A program made the translations under genes and the position numbers. A stretch of 64,000 nt of DNA from Kaistella treverensis. GTDB taxonomy: Bacteria > Bacteroidota > Bacteroidia > Flavobacteriales > Weeksellaceae. Shown here one piece after another: positions 26,235 to 34,001 of the stretch. The stretch lies in NCBI RefSeq assembly GCF_900114045.1, contig NZ_FORQ01000001.1, positions 558,001-622,000 on the forward strand. Direction: 5' to 3'. The notes beneath the pieces are model-generated. The model did not search any database and had not been told where the DNA came from. It saw only the letters and a program-made list of their open reading frames with translations. Position 1 is the first letter of the stretch, and the number at the start of each line of letters is the position of its first letter.

Positions 26235-29021
26235 ATGGAGCGAGATATTTTTCAAATCAAAAGAAGTTTACAAACAGCAGACGGAAATTTCAGCTACTTT
26301 AGCCTTCCGGAACTTCAAAAACAGGGATTTCCGATCGACAAACTACCCTTTTCCATCCGGATTCTTCTGGAAAATGCGATTCGTAATTACGACGGTTTTT
26401 CCATTACCAAAGAAAATATTGAGACTTTACTTTTTTGGTCGCCAAAAGCTTCAGATAAAGATATTCCGTTCAAGCCCGCGCGCGTGCTAATGCAGGATTT
26501 CACCGGAGTTCCGGCGGTTGTAGATATTGCGGCGCTTCGCGCGGAAGTCGCAAGAAAAGGTAAAGATCCAGACACGATTAATCCGCTGGTTCCTGTTGAT
26601 TTGATTATTGACCACTCCGTTCAAGTTGATTATTTCGGAACTGAAGGCGCTTACGCCAGAAATATTGAAGAGGAATACAAGCGAAATAAAGAACGCTACC
26701 AGTTTTTGAAATGGGCGCAAAACTCATTTGACAATTTCAGTGTCGTGCCGCCTGGAATGGGAATTTGTCACCAAATAAACCTTGAATATTTGTCGAAAGG
26801 CGTCATTGAAAGAAATGGTGAAGTTTTTCCCGATACTTTGGTGGGAACCGACAGTCACACGCCGATGGTGAATGGTATTGGCGTAGTTGCCTGGGGCGTT
26901 GGTGGTATTGAAGCCGAAGCCGCAATTCTCGGTCAGCCGCTTTATTTTATTATGCCGGAAGTTATAGGATTGAAACTTACGGGCAAGCTTCCGCTGGGTT
27001 CTACCGCGACAGATTTGGTTTTAACGATTGCCAACTTGCTCCGAAAATTCGGTGTGGTCGGAAAATTTGTTGAAGTTTTCGGTCCCGGTTTAGCTAATCT
27101 TTCGGTACCTGACCGCGCAACCATCGGAAATATGTCGCCGGAATTTGGCTGCACCATCACCTACTTCCCTATCGACGACAAAACCTTGGAATATATGCGG
27201 AAAAGCAACCGTTCCGAAAACCAAATCGACTTGGTTGAAAAATACTGCAAAAACAATATGCTTTGGCGGGAAAACGAAGACGAAATCACGTACACGAGCG
27301 TGGTAGAACTCGATCTTTCCACCATTGAACCGTCCGTTGCAGGACCAAAAAGACCGCAAGACAAAATACTTTTAAAAGATTTTAAAAACACATTCATCGA
27401 GCTTTTACACAGTTCATTCAACAGACATTACATCACTTGGGAAGACCGCGAAATCGAAAAATCTATTACGCGGTTTGATAACGAAGGTGGCGATTTACCG
27501 GTGCCGGAATCTAAAGCGCTCGCGAGAAACGAAGAAATTGAAACCAACAGCAAACAGGGTTTGCAAAATGTCTGGATTACGCGAGGTGATGAAAAATTCA
27601 TGCTGTCGGACGGAGCTGTTGCAATAGCAGCGATTACTTCGTGTACAAATACTTCAAATCCGTTTGTGATGATCGGCGCGGGTTTGGTAGCACGAAAAGC
27701 GCGTGAACGCGGCATTGATGTGAAACCTTGGGTAAAAACTTCGCTGGCGCCAGGCTCTAAAGTAGTGACCGATTACCTTGAAAAAGCAGATCTATTGAAA
27801 GATTTGGAAGCTTTGCATTTCCATTTGGTCGGTTATGGCTGTACGTCGTGTATCGGAAATTCCGGGCCTTTAGCACCGAAAATTGCAAAAGCAGTTGACG
27901 AATATAATTTAATTGTAACCTCGGTACTTTCCGGAAACCGGAATTTTGAAGCCAGGATTCATCCGCAGGTTAAAATGAATTTTTTAATGTCGCCGATGTT
28001 GGTCGTCGCTTATGCGCTCGCAGGCCGCGTGGATATTGATTTAACCACCGAACCGATTAGTTTCGATTCCAATCAGGAGCCCGTTTATCTGAAAGACATC
28101 TGGCCTTCGGATGAAGAAATCAATGAAATTTTAAGCAAAGTTTTATCACCAAATGATTTTGCTAAAAATTATGATGAAATTTTTGATGGTAACGAAATCT
28201 GGAGGAATCTGGAAATTCCGGGCGGAAAATTATATGAATGGGATGACGACTCAACATATATTAAAGAAATTCCGTTTTTCCACGATTTACCTTCGGAAAC
28301 CGAACCTTTGCAGGACATTGAAAATGCGCGCGCTCTGCTGGTTTTGGGAGACAGTGTAACGACGGATCATATTTCACCAGCCGGAGCTTTCAGTGAAAAT
28401 TCTGCTGCCGGAAAATATCTTTTGAACCGCGGTGTTCCGAAAGAAGATTTCAATTCGTACGGTTCGCGCCGAGGAAATGATGAAGTGATGGTTCGCGGAA
28501 CTTTTGCAAATGTGAGAATTAAAAATAAACTGGCGGAAAAAGAAGGCGGTTACACCACATTTTTACCTACCGGCGAAGAAATGACCGTTTACGAAGCTTC
28601 GGTTAAATATAAAGAAGCGCAAACGCCATTAATCGTTTTGACCGGAAAAGAATACGGCAGCGGCTCTTCGCGTGACTGGGCGGCAAAAGGAACTTTTTTG
28701 CTTGGAATTAAAGCTGTTTTGGCTGAAAGTTATGAGCGGATTCACCGAAGTAATTTAGTTGGATTGGGTGTTTTACCGCTTCAATATAAAAACGGCGACA
28801 CCGCAGAAAGTTACGGACTTACCGGAAAAGAAATATTTTCAATTACCGGTATTGCAGAGGACATTAAACCTTTGAAAGAAATTGAGATAACCGCAAAAAG
28901 CATGAATGGCGACGAAATTAAATTTAATGTCATCGCACGTTTGGATTCACTGATTGAAATAGAATATTACCGTAACGGCGGAATTTTACAATATGTGCTT
29001 CGCCAGTTTTTAGAAAAATAA
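26235..29021 (+). CDS. acnA: Aconitate hydratase (AcnA type)
   Basis: Aconitase interconverts citrate and isocitrate in the TCA cycle with a [4Fe-4S] cluster. The 928-residue product has the AcnA/IRP1 layout: the large domains 1-3 carry one cluster Cys in SCTNTSNP near residue 470 and two in GCTSCIG near 535, and the C-terminal swivel domain carries DSVTTDHISPAG and KEYGSGSSRDWAAKG. The start block MERDIFQIKRSLQTADGN is typical. It is followed 27 bases later by an AhpD-like gene in the same unit. Confidence 0.97.
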   Translation: MERDIFQIKRSLQTADGNFSYFSLPELQKQGFPIDKLPFSIRILLENAIRNYDGFSITKENIETLLFWSPKASDKDIPFKPARVLMQDFTGVPAVVDIAALRAEVARKGKDPDTINPLVPVDLIIDHSVQVDYFGTEGAYARNIEEEYKRNKERYQFLKWAQNSFDNFSVVPPGMGICHQINLEYLSKGVIERNGEVFPDTLVGTDSHTPMVNGIGVVAWGVGGIEAEAAILGQPLYFIMPEVIGLKLTGKLPLGSTATDLVLTIANLLRKFGVVGKFVEVFGPGLANLSVPDRATIGNMSPEFGCTITYFPIDDKTLEYMRKSNRSENQIDLVEKYCKNNMLWRENEDEITYTSVVELDLSTIEPSVAGPKRPQDKILLKDFKNTFIELLHSSFNRHYITWEDREIEKSITRFDNEGGDLPVPESKALARNEEIETNSKQGLQNVWITRGDEKFMLSDGAVAIAAITSCTNTSNPFVMIGAGLVARKARERGIDVKPWVKTSLAPGSKVVTDYLEKADLLKDLEALHFHLVGYGCTSCIGNSGPLAPKIAKAVDEYNLIVTSVLSGNRNFEARIHPQVKMNFLMSPMLVVAYALAGRVDIDLTTEPISFDSNQEPVYLKDIWPSDEEINEILSKVLSPNDFAKNYDEIFDGNEIWRNLEIPGGKLYEWDDDSTYIKEIPFFHDLPSETEPLQDIENARALLVLGDSVTTDHISPAGAFSENSAAGKYLLNRGVPKEDFNSYGSRRGNDEVMVRGTFANVRIKNKLAEKEGGYTTFLPTGEEMTVYEASVKYKEAQTPLIVLTGKEYGSGSSRDWAAKGTFLLGIKAVLAESYERIHRSNLVGLGVLPLQYKNGDTAESYGLTGKEIFSITGIAEDIKPLKEIEITAKSMNGDEIKFNVIARLDSLIEIEYYRNGGILQYVLRQFLEK

Positions 29022-29048
29022 GGCGTTAAACAACCAAAAAAATATCAA

Positions 29049-29390
29049 ATGGAAAACCACGATTTATATCCGGAAACAACAAATGAAATATCAGAAAAAA
29101 AGGCTGCTTTAGCACCGAAAAATATTGAGGCCTGGCGGAATTTCAGCAAAACCGTTTTTGAAGCCGGCGCTTTAGACGAAAAAACAAAACAGCTAATTGC
29201 TGTTGCCGTGGCACATGTAACGCAATGTCCGTACTGTATCAGGTCGCATTCTAAAACCGCTTTGCGGAAAGGTGCCACCAAAGAAGAAGTAATGGAAGCA
29301 ATTTGGGTTGCCGCGGAAATGCGCGCCGGTGCGGCTTATGCGCATGCGACAATTGCAATGGATGAAATGGAAAACACTAAAACGCATTAA
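29049..29390 (+). CDS. Carboxymuconolactone decarboxylase-family (AhpD-like) protein
   Basis: The 113-residue product has the CxxCxxxH redox motif (CPYCIRSH near residue 57) of AhpD-like peroxidase-reducing proteins, within a helical CMD domain (EEVMEAIWVAAEMRAGAAYAHA). Despite the family name, this Cys-containing type is associated with oxidant defence rather than aromatic degradation. It sits 27 bases after aconitase, an oxidant-sensitive Fe-S enzyme, and shares its transcript; a protective link is inference. Confidence 0.85.
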   Translation: MENHDLYPETTNEISEKKAALAPKNIEAWRNFSKTVFEAGALDEKTKQLIAVAVAHVTQCPYCIRSHSKTALRKGATKEEVMEAIWVAAEMRAGAAYAHATIAMDEMENTKTH

Positions 29391-29437
29391 GCAATTTTAA
29401 GCACTTTAAGCACTTATTTATGCAACTTTAAGCAAAA
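29386..29437. repeat. Short repeats of TTTAAGCA type
   Basis: Four imperfect copies of TTAAGCA follow one another from the stop codon of the AhpD-like gene. The meaning is unknown; they merge into a copy of the dispersed motif at 29441-29470. Confidence 0.4.
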
Positions 29438-29538
29438 TCAAAAAAATGTGCTGTTTTAGCGGGAGAAAATATTTGCAGAAAAGCGCTTCTCATTCACTTT
29501 AAAATTTTACAAAAATTTGCCGTTTTAACCGTCAAAAA

Positions 29539-29566
29539 AATATCCGTTTGTAAGCGGATATTTTTT
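29539..29566 (+). terminator. Terminator of the acnA unit
   Basis: AATATCCG (29539-29546) pairs perfectly with CGGATATT (29555-29562), followed by T-run. Confidence 0.8.
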
Positions 29567-29567
29567 A

Positions 29568-29575
29568 TATATTTG
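29568..29575 (+). promoter_or_regulatory. -7 element (TATATTTG) of the zinc-ribbon gene
   Basis: TATATTTG lies 17 bases before the start codon and directly after the upstream terminator, giving a predicted leader of only about 10 bases. Confidence 0.45.
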
Positions 29576-29592
29576 ATTATCAATAGATTTTT

Positions 29593-29940
29593 ATGCAGAA
29601 CTGTCTGGAATGTGGCGAAAAAATAATCGGCAGAAGCGATAAAAAATTCTGCAACGATGGGTGCCGGAATGCCTACAATAATAAGCACAATAAAGATTCA
29701 TCAAACCTGATGCGCAACATCAATAATAAACTGCGCAAAAACCACCGAATTTTAAGCGAGCAACCGTACAAAGAAGGAAAAGCTAAAACCACGCGCAATA
29801 AACTGCTGGCGGAAGGTTTTGATTTTGAGTATTTTACATCTTTAATAGTTTATAAAAACGGCGCGGAATACCGTTTCATTTATGATATGGGTTATAAATT
29901 GCTTGAAGACGACTGGATTTTACTGGTGAGGAAGGAATGA
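29593..29940 (+). CDS. Zinc-ribbon hypothetical protein (DUF2116-like start)
   Basis: The 115-residue product begins with a zinc-ribbon pattern (CLECGEKIIGRSDKKFCNDGCRNAY; four Cys at about residues 4, 7, 20 and 24) as found in DUF2116-type proteins, followed by a basic helical part and a beta-rich C-terminus (EYRFIYDMGYKLLEDDWILLV). The role is unknown; nucleic-acid binding is plausible from the ribbon and basic charge. It has its own promoter and terminator. Confidence 0.75.
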   Translation: MQNCLECGEKIIGRSDKKFCNDGCRNAYNNKHNKDSSNLMRNINNKLRKNHRILSEQPYKEGKAKTTRNKLLAEGFDFEYFTSLIVYKNGAEYRFIYDMGYKLLEDDWILLVRKE

Positions 29941-29962
29941 ATTTTACGCTACAATAACCAAA

Positions 29963-29990
29963 AAGAACGGAAAATATTCCGCTCCTTTTT
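29963..29990 (+). terminator. Terminator of the zinc-ribbon gene
   Basis: CGGAA (29968-29972) pairs with TTCCG (29977-29981), extended over one mismatch, followed by a T-rich tract. It may serve both strands. Confidence 0.65.
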
Positions 29991-30010
29991 TACCTTTTTT
30001 CTGAAATTTT

Positions 30011-30847
30011 CTATTCGCCGTCTTCTAAGAGGCGGATTTTATCTTCTAAAATTTCAATTTTTTTATCGCGGTACAAACCACCGATAGCTTTTTTGAAATT
30101 TTTCTTGCTCATCTGCAGTTCGTCTTTTATTTCTTCAGGCGTAGATTTGTCGGAAAGGTAAATCAGACCATAATTCACTTCGAGTTTATCCAAAATTATT
30201 TTCTGGAATTCATCAATATTATCGTAACCTTCCGGCTGAAGCGTTACGTCAATTTTTCCATCTTCGCGGATGCTTTTTATAAAACCAGTTTCTTCCGAAA
30301 GCGGAAATAATTTTTTGTAAACATCGGAAGTGTAAATTAAACCAATGTATTTTTTGTTGATGACCACATTCCAGCCCAGTTCGCTTTCACCGGCAATAAT
30401 TAAATTCACCTTTTCACCTTTTTCAAAAGGCAGATTTTCGTAACTCGGATTTTTCTTAAAACGCGTGGTTCCCGTAATTAAACCTAAAAATTCATCAATG
30501 TAAACATGCACCAAATAGCGCTTTCCTTCTACGATTTTCGCGCGTTGCTGCTTGTACGGAACAAAAAGATCTTTAATAATTCCCCAATCCATAAAAGCGC
30601 CGCTTGGTAAGCTCTGCACACAAGTCATCACGGCGTATTCACCGATTTCCGCATTAGGTTTTTCGGTGGTAGCTTTTAATTTATCATCGTCCTGATAAAC
30701 AAAAACCTCCATTTCGTCGCCAATTTCAGCATCTTCAGAAGCAAATATTTTTGGTAAAAATGCGCGCTCGCCTGATTCATCTTCAAGAAAAAGTCCGGAA
30801 TAATTTTTTTCAGCGATTTTTAAAATTTGAGTTTTTCCGAGGTTCAT
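30011..30847 (-). CDS. CvfB-like S1 RNA-binding protein
   Basis: The 278-residue product resembles CvfB, an RNA-binding protein with S1-like domains and a C-terminal winged helix. Visible blocks are DESGERAFLPK, MDWGIIKDLFVPYKQQ near residue 88, GLIYTSDVYKKLFPLS near 180 and the C-terminal STPEEIKDELQMSKKNFKKAIGGLYRDKKI. Extension to 30949 would run through a hydrophobic stretch, overlap the divergent gene and lie upstream of the predicted promoter, so 30847 is chosen. In Gram-positive bacteria CvfB affects virulence gene expression; the role here is unknown. Confidence 0.85.
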   Translation of the reverse strand: MNLGKTQILKIAEKNYSGLFLEDESGERAFLPKIFASEDAEIGDEMEVFVYQDDDKLKATTEKPNAEIGEYAVMTCVQSLPSGAFMDWGIIKDLFVPYKQQRAKIVEGKRYLVHVYIDEFLGLITGTTRFKKNPSYENLPFEKGEKVNLIIAGESELGWNVVINKKYIGLIYTSDVYKKLFPLSEETGFIKSIREDGKIDVTLQPEGYDNIDEFQKIILDKLEVNYGLIYLSDKSTPEEIKDELQMSKKNFKKAIGGLYRDKKIEILEDKIRLLEDGE

Positions 30848-30881
30848 AAAGGCGTAGATAAATGTGATTAATGATAAAACG

Positions 30882-30889
30882 CAAAGATA
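30882..30889 (-). promoter_or_regulatory. -7 element (TATCTTTG) of the CvfB-like gene
   Basis: The minus strand reads TATCTTTG 34 bases before the chosen start, and it decides that start over the longer alternative. Confidence 0.5.
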
Positions 30890-30947
30890 AGGTATTTTCC
30901 GAGGAATTTTCGGGAATGGTTGTTGCTGCGTTTTTCGAAAAAAAAGC

Positions 30948-31967
30948 ATGAATTCGCTCCAAAAATTTTCACCGGAATTTAACCGACTTTCACCGCAGGA
31001 AAATGCTGATTTGGATAAAGCTTTAATTTCGGTTCAGAAATTTATCGAAAGTTCTGCGGCGATTAGCGAGCTAAATTATGCCACACGCGATGCGCACTCA
31101 AAAACTTACGCCACGGTAAAAGCGAAATTAGAAATTTCGGAAAATTTTCCCGATTTCATCGCCAAAATTTTTGATCAAAAAGATTATAAACTTTTGCTGA
31201 GATTTTCAAATGCAAATCTTGTTATCAATAAAAAAGGACGGGAAATTCCTGTTTACGGATTTTCAGTAAAATTTAAAAATTTCAGGCAAAAAGAAGCAAA
31301 TTTTCCGCTGGTGAATTTTCCACTTTTTCCGACCAATTCGCCATCGGTTTTTCTGAAATTTTTCACCTCGGTGAATACTTTTTTGGTCACTAAACAGGAC
31401 AATTTTCTGGTTTCAGCTTTAGACCTGCCGCATTTGCTGAGGAATGGTTTTTCGCTCGCGAGCGATATGTTTTCCGCTGATTTAGCAAAACGGACTTTTC
31501 AGTTTTTAAAACATTCAAAAGATTTTTTCTTCTCTTTTAAATATTCCGGAATTGGATGTTATCGCCTCGGAGATTTTATGATGAAATTAAGTGTGGAACC
31601 GGAAAACATCAGCTCAAAAATCGGGCGCGGCGAACCGCAGAAAGATTCAATTAACTGGTTTTTAGCCTCACACGAAACTTCATTTAATTTAATGATTGAA
31701 ATGTGTGAAAATCTGGAAAATCAACCCATCAATAATTTAAAAAAAGAGTGGAAAAAGTCGCCAAAATTTTGCCTTGGAAAAATTAAAATTCCAAAAGCTG
31801 CCTTTTTAAATTCCGATGATCCAGCAGTTGAAAATCTTAATTTTAATCCATTTGAAAATCCTGAAATCTTGCAGCCGGTCGGAAAAATTCAGCAACTCCG
31901 GAAGAAAGTTTATGAAGCATCGATTCATACGCGCAACGAGTTAAATCGGAAAAAAATGCCTAAATAA
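30948..31967 (+). CDS. Catalase-like domain protein
   Basis: The 339-residue product follows the order of catalase-related blocks: ATRDAHSKTYATVKA near residue 46 (His aligned with the catalytic His), LLRFSNA near 85, YGFSVKFKN near 103, FPLVNFPLFPTNSP, and a C-terminal NPFENPEILQPVGKIQQLRKKVYEAS block. The heme-ligand motif RxxxY of true catalases is not evident, so activity is uncertain. It resembles small catalase-like proteins of the SrpA group. It is divergent from the CvfB-like gene. Confidence 0.72.
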   Translation: MNSLQKFSPEFNRLSPQENADLDKALISVQKFIESSAAISELNYATRDAHSKTYATVKAKLEISENFPDFIAKIFDQKDYKLLLRFSNANLVINKKGREIPVYGFSVKFKNFRQKEANFPLVNFPLFPTNSPSVFLKFFTSVNTFLVTKQDNFLVSALDLPHLLRNGFSLASDMFSADLAKRTFQFLKHSKDFFFSFKYSGIGCYRLGDFMMKLSVEPENISSKIGRGEPQKDSINWFLASHETSFNLMIEMCENLENQPINNLKKEWKKSPKFCLGKIKIPKAAFLNSDDPAVENLNFNPFENPEILQPVGKIQQLRKKVYEASIHTRNELNRKKMPK

Positions 31968-31999
31968 AGGTAAATATTTGATTTTTTAAAAACAAAGCA

Positions 32000-32197
32000 A
32001 TGCCGTCTTCTGTAATTAAAAAATATTTCTACAAACCGGAACAGCAAATTCTTACGATTGTGTATGTTTCGGGCGCAGTTTATGATTATCTTGATGTTCC
32101 GCAGGAAATTTTCGATGATTTTCGCGCCGCTTTTTCAAAAGGCACTTTTTTAAATAAGAAAATCAAACCCAACTTTAAATACGAAAAAAAGACCTGA
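32000..32197 (+). CDS. KTSC domain protein (65 aa)
   Basis: This 65-residue protein is a single KTSC domain: SSVIKKYFYKPEQQIL, VYVSGAVYDYLDVPQEIFDDF and the SKGTFLNKKI end that names the family. In other bacteria the domain is found alone or fused to lysyl-tRNA synthetase-like or nuclease domains; its role is unknown. It lies 32 bases after the catalase-like gene and is closed by a bidirectional terminator. Confidence 0.8.
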   Translation: MPSSVIKKYFYKPEQQILTIVYVSGAVYDYLDVPQEIFDDFRAAFSKGTFLNKKIKPNFKYEKKT

Positions 32198-32210
32198 ATA
32201 ACCACCAAAA

Positions 32211-32240
32211 AAAAGAGAAGGCGAAACTTCTCTTTTAATT
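32211..32240. terminator. Bidirectional terminator between the KTSC and lpdA genes
   Basis: AAAAGAGAAG (32211-32220) pairs perfectly with CTTCTCTTTT (32227-32236) around GCGAAA, with A- and T-rich flanks. Confidence 0.83.
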
Positions 32241-32258
32241 TTTATAGCAATTTAATAT

Positions 32259-33662
32259 TTAGAAATGTAAAGCTCTTTTTCCGGTTGCGTCCAGCGCAGC
32301 TTCTTTCATGGCTTCAGCGTACGTCGGGTGAGCGTGTGACATTCTGGAAATATCTTCAGCACTTGCGCGGTATTCCATCGCTACAACAGCTTCGGCAATT
32401 AAGTCTGCAGCTCTCGCGCCGATTATGTGAACGCCTAAAATTTCATCGGTTTGCTCATCAGCAATTACTTTGATGAAACCATCAACATCACCGGAAGCAC
32501 GGCTTCGGCCCAAAGCGCGCATGGGGAAATTACCGATTTTGATGGCAACACCTTCCGCTTTCAATTGCTCTTCAGTTTTACCAACTGCGGCAACTTCCGG
32601 CCAGGTATACACCACGCCCGGAATTAAATTATAATTGATATGCGGTTTTTGTCCGGCAATAAGTTCTGCAACCAAAGTTCCTTCTTCGGAAGCTTTGTGC
32701 GCCAGCATTGCGCCTACAACCACATCACCGATCGCGTAAATATTGGAAACATTGGTTTGCAAATGTTCGTTTACTTTTACTCTGCCTCTTTCGTCGAGAT
32801 CAACACCCGCTTTTTCTATGGCAAGTCCGTCTGTGTATGGTTTTCTACCCACAGCAACCAAAACATAATCACCTTCGAAAATTACTTCTTCACCTTTCTT
32901 ATCTTTCGCGGTAACTTTTACGGTATCGCCGTTTCTTTCCACAGACTGTACACCGGTAGAAAGGTTGAATTTCATTCCCTGCTTTCTGAGCACTTTATTC
33001 AGTTCTTTCGATAAAGCACCGTCCATGGTCGGGATAATTTTATCCATAAATTCCACCACAGTGACTTCAGATCCTAATCTTTTGTAAACAGAACCCAGCT
33101 CCAATCCGATAACACCTCCACCGATAACGATGAGGTGTTTCGGAATTTCTTTCAGCTCCAAAGCTTCCGTAGAAGTGATGATTCTTTCTTTATCCAAAGT
33201 AATGAAAGGCAGCGTGCTCGGCTTAGAACCCGTCGCGATAATGGTATATTTCGATTCGATGGTTTCTGTAGCACCATCATTTTTTGTTATTTTAACCTGA
33301 GTCGGCGATTCAAAACTTCCCACGCCTTCGAAAACGGTGATCTTGTTTTTATCCATCAAAAACTGGATTCCTTTTGTAGTTTGGTCCACCACTTCGCGCT
33401 TGCGTTCAATCATTCGGGAAAGATCTGCGACAGGATCGTTGATAATGATTCCGTGGTTGGCAAAATTGTGTTTCGCGTTTTCGAAATGCTCGGAACTGTC
33501 CAGCAGCGCTTTACTCGGGATACAACCTACGTTCAGACAAGTACCGCCAAGAACCGGATATTTTTCGATAATTGCTGTTTTCATACCCAGCTGCGCACAT
33601 CTAATCGCCGCAACATACCCACCAGGACCGGAACCGATAACGGTCACATCAAATTGACTCAT
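32259..33662 (-). CDS. lpdA: Dihydrolipoyl dehydrogenase (E3)
   Basis: E3 reoxidises the lipoyl groups of pyruvate, 2-oxoglutarate or branched-chain dehydrogenase complexes and of the glycine cleavage system. The 467-residue flavoprotein has the FAD motif GSGPGGYVAA, the redox disulfide in GTCLNVGCIPSK (Cys 42 and 47), an NAD motif GGGVIGLELG near residue 180, the FAD motif YAIGDVV near 310 and the catalytic HAHPTYAE near 445. No E1 or E2 gene is adjacent. A canonical -7 element lies 33 bases upstream of the start. Confidence 0.97.
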   Translation of the reverse strand: MSQFDVTVIGSGPGGYVAAIRCAQLGMKTAIIEKYPVLGGTCLNVGCIPSKALLDSSEHFENAKHNFANHGIIINDPVADLSRMIERKREVVDQTTKGIQFLMDKNKITVFEGVGSFESPTQVKITKNDGATETIESKYTIIATGSKPSTLPFITLDKERIITSTEALELKEIPKHLIVIGGGVIGLELGSVYKRLGSEVTVVEFMDKIIPTMDGALSKELNKVLRKQGMKFNLSTGVQSVERNGDTVKVTAKDKKGEEVIFEGDYVLVAVGRKPYTDGLAIEKAGVDLDERGRVKVNEHLQTNVSNIYAIGDVVVGAMLAHKASEEGTLVAELIAGQKPHINYNLIPGVVYTWPEVAAVGKTEEQLKAEGVAIKIGNFPMRALGRSRASGDVDGFIKVIADEQTDEILGVHIIGARAADLIAEAVVAMEYRASAEDISRMSHAHPTYAEAMKEAALDATGKRALHF

Positions 33663-33695
33663 ATTTATCTTTTTATGATTTTATTAAAAGTGTAG

Positions 33696-33703
33696 CAAAT
33701 TTA
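33696..33703 (-). promoter_or_regulatory. -7 element (TAAATTTG) of lpdA
   Basis: The minus strand reads TAAATTTG 33 bases upstream of the lpdA start codon. Confidence 0.5.
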
Positions 33704-33769
33704 CAAAATATTTTCCCGTTCCGCGGCGTGGATTTCCGGAGAATTTTCGGGGTTATGTAGGCATTTTTT

Positions 33770-33860
33770 CAAGAGCCGGGAACCTACTTTCACTACTCGC
33801 TTCCCGCCCGCGCTTTCCCGGCGATTGGGAGAGCTCAAACATGCCGTTCAATCAGGGCTA
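33770..33860 (-). repeat. REP-like dispersed element, copy B
   Basis: On the minus strand it begins TAGCCCTGATTGAACGGCAT (33860-33841) and continues through GGGAAAGCGCGGGCGGG to GAAGCGAG. The opening matches copy A at 54028 (TAGCCCCGATTGCAGCGGCA), and AAAGCGCG recurs in all three copies. The inner hairpin arms differ from those of copies A and C. It sits downstream of the nrdJ terminator in the same orientation as nrdJ. Confidence 0.6.
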
Positions 33861-33915
33861 AAAATTTCCAGCTTACAAACCAAATAATCTGAAAAAGTCA
33901 AGTTAGACAAAAACA

Positions 33916-33949
33916 AAAAAAAGGCGTATTTAGCGCCTTTTTTTTTAAT
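33916..33949 (-). terminator. Terminator of nrdJ
   Basis: AAAGGCG (33921-33927) pairs with CGCCTTT (33935-33941). A long A-run on the plus strand gives a U-run on the transcript. Confidence 0.8.
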
Positions 33950-34001
33950 ATATTCAGGAGAGTTCTTCGTCGTTTCACTTTGTTCACTCGTTGCACCAAC
34001 A

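Larger units (their letters stand above)
33663..34001. other. Intergenic region between nrdJ and lpdA
   Basis: This 339-base gap holds the nrdJ terminator (33916-33949), a copy of the REP-like element (33770-33860, minus orientation) and the lpdA -7 element (33696-33703). The middle is distinctly richer in G and C than the surroundings. Confidence 0.6.

Noticed and set aside
30848-30949. N-terminal extension of the CvfB-like protein up to 30949
   Set aside because: It would overlap the divergent catalase-like gene and precede the predicted promoter at 30882.
33135-33695. A 186-codon plus-strand frame opposite lpdA
   Set aside because: It is antisense to a fully conserved enzyme and runs across its promoter; composition effect.
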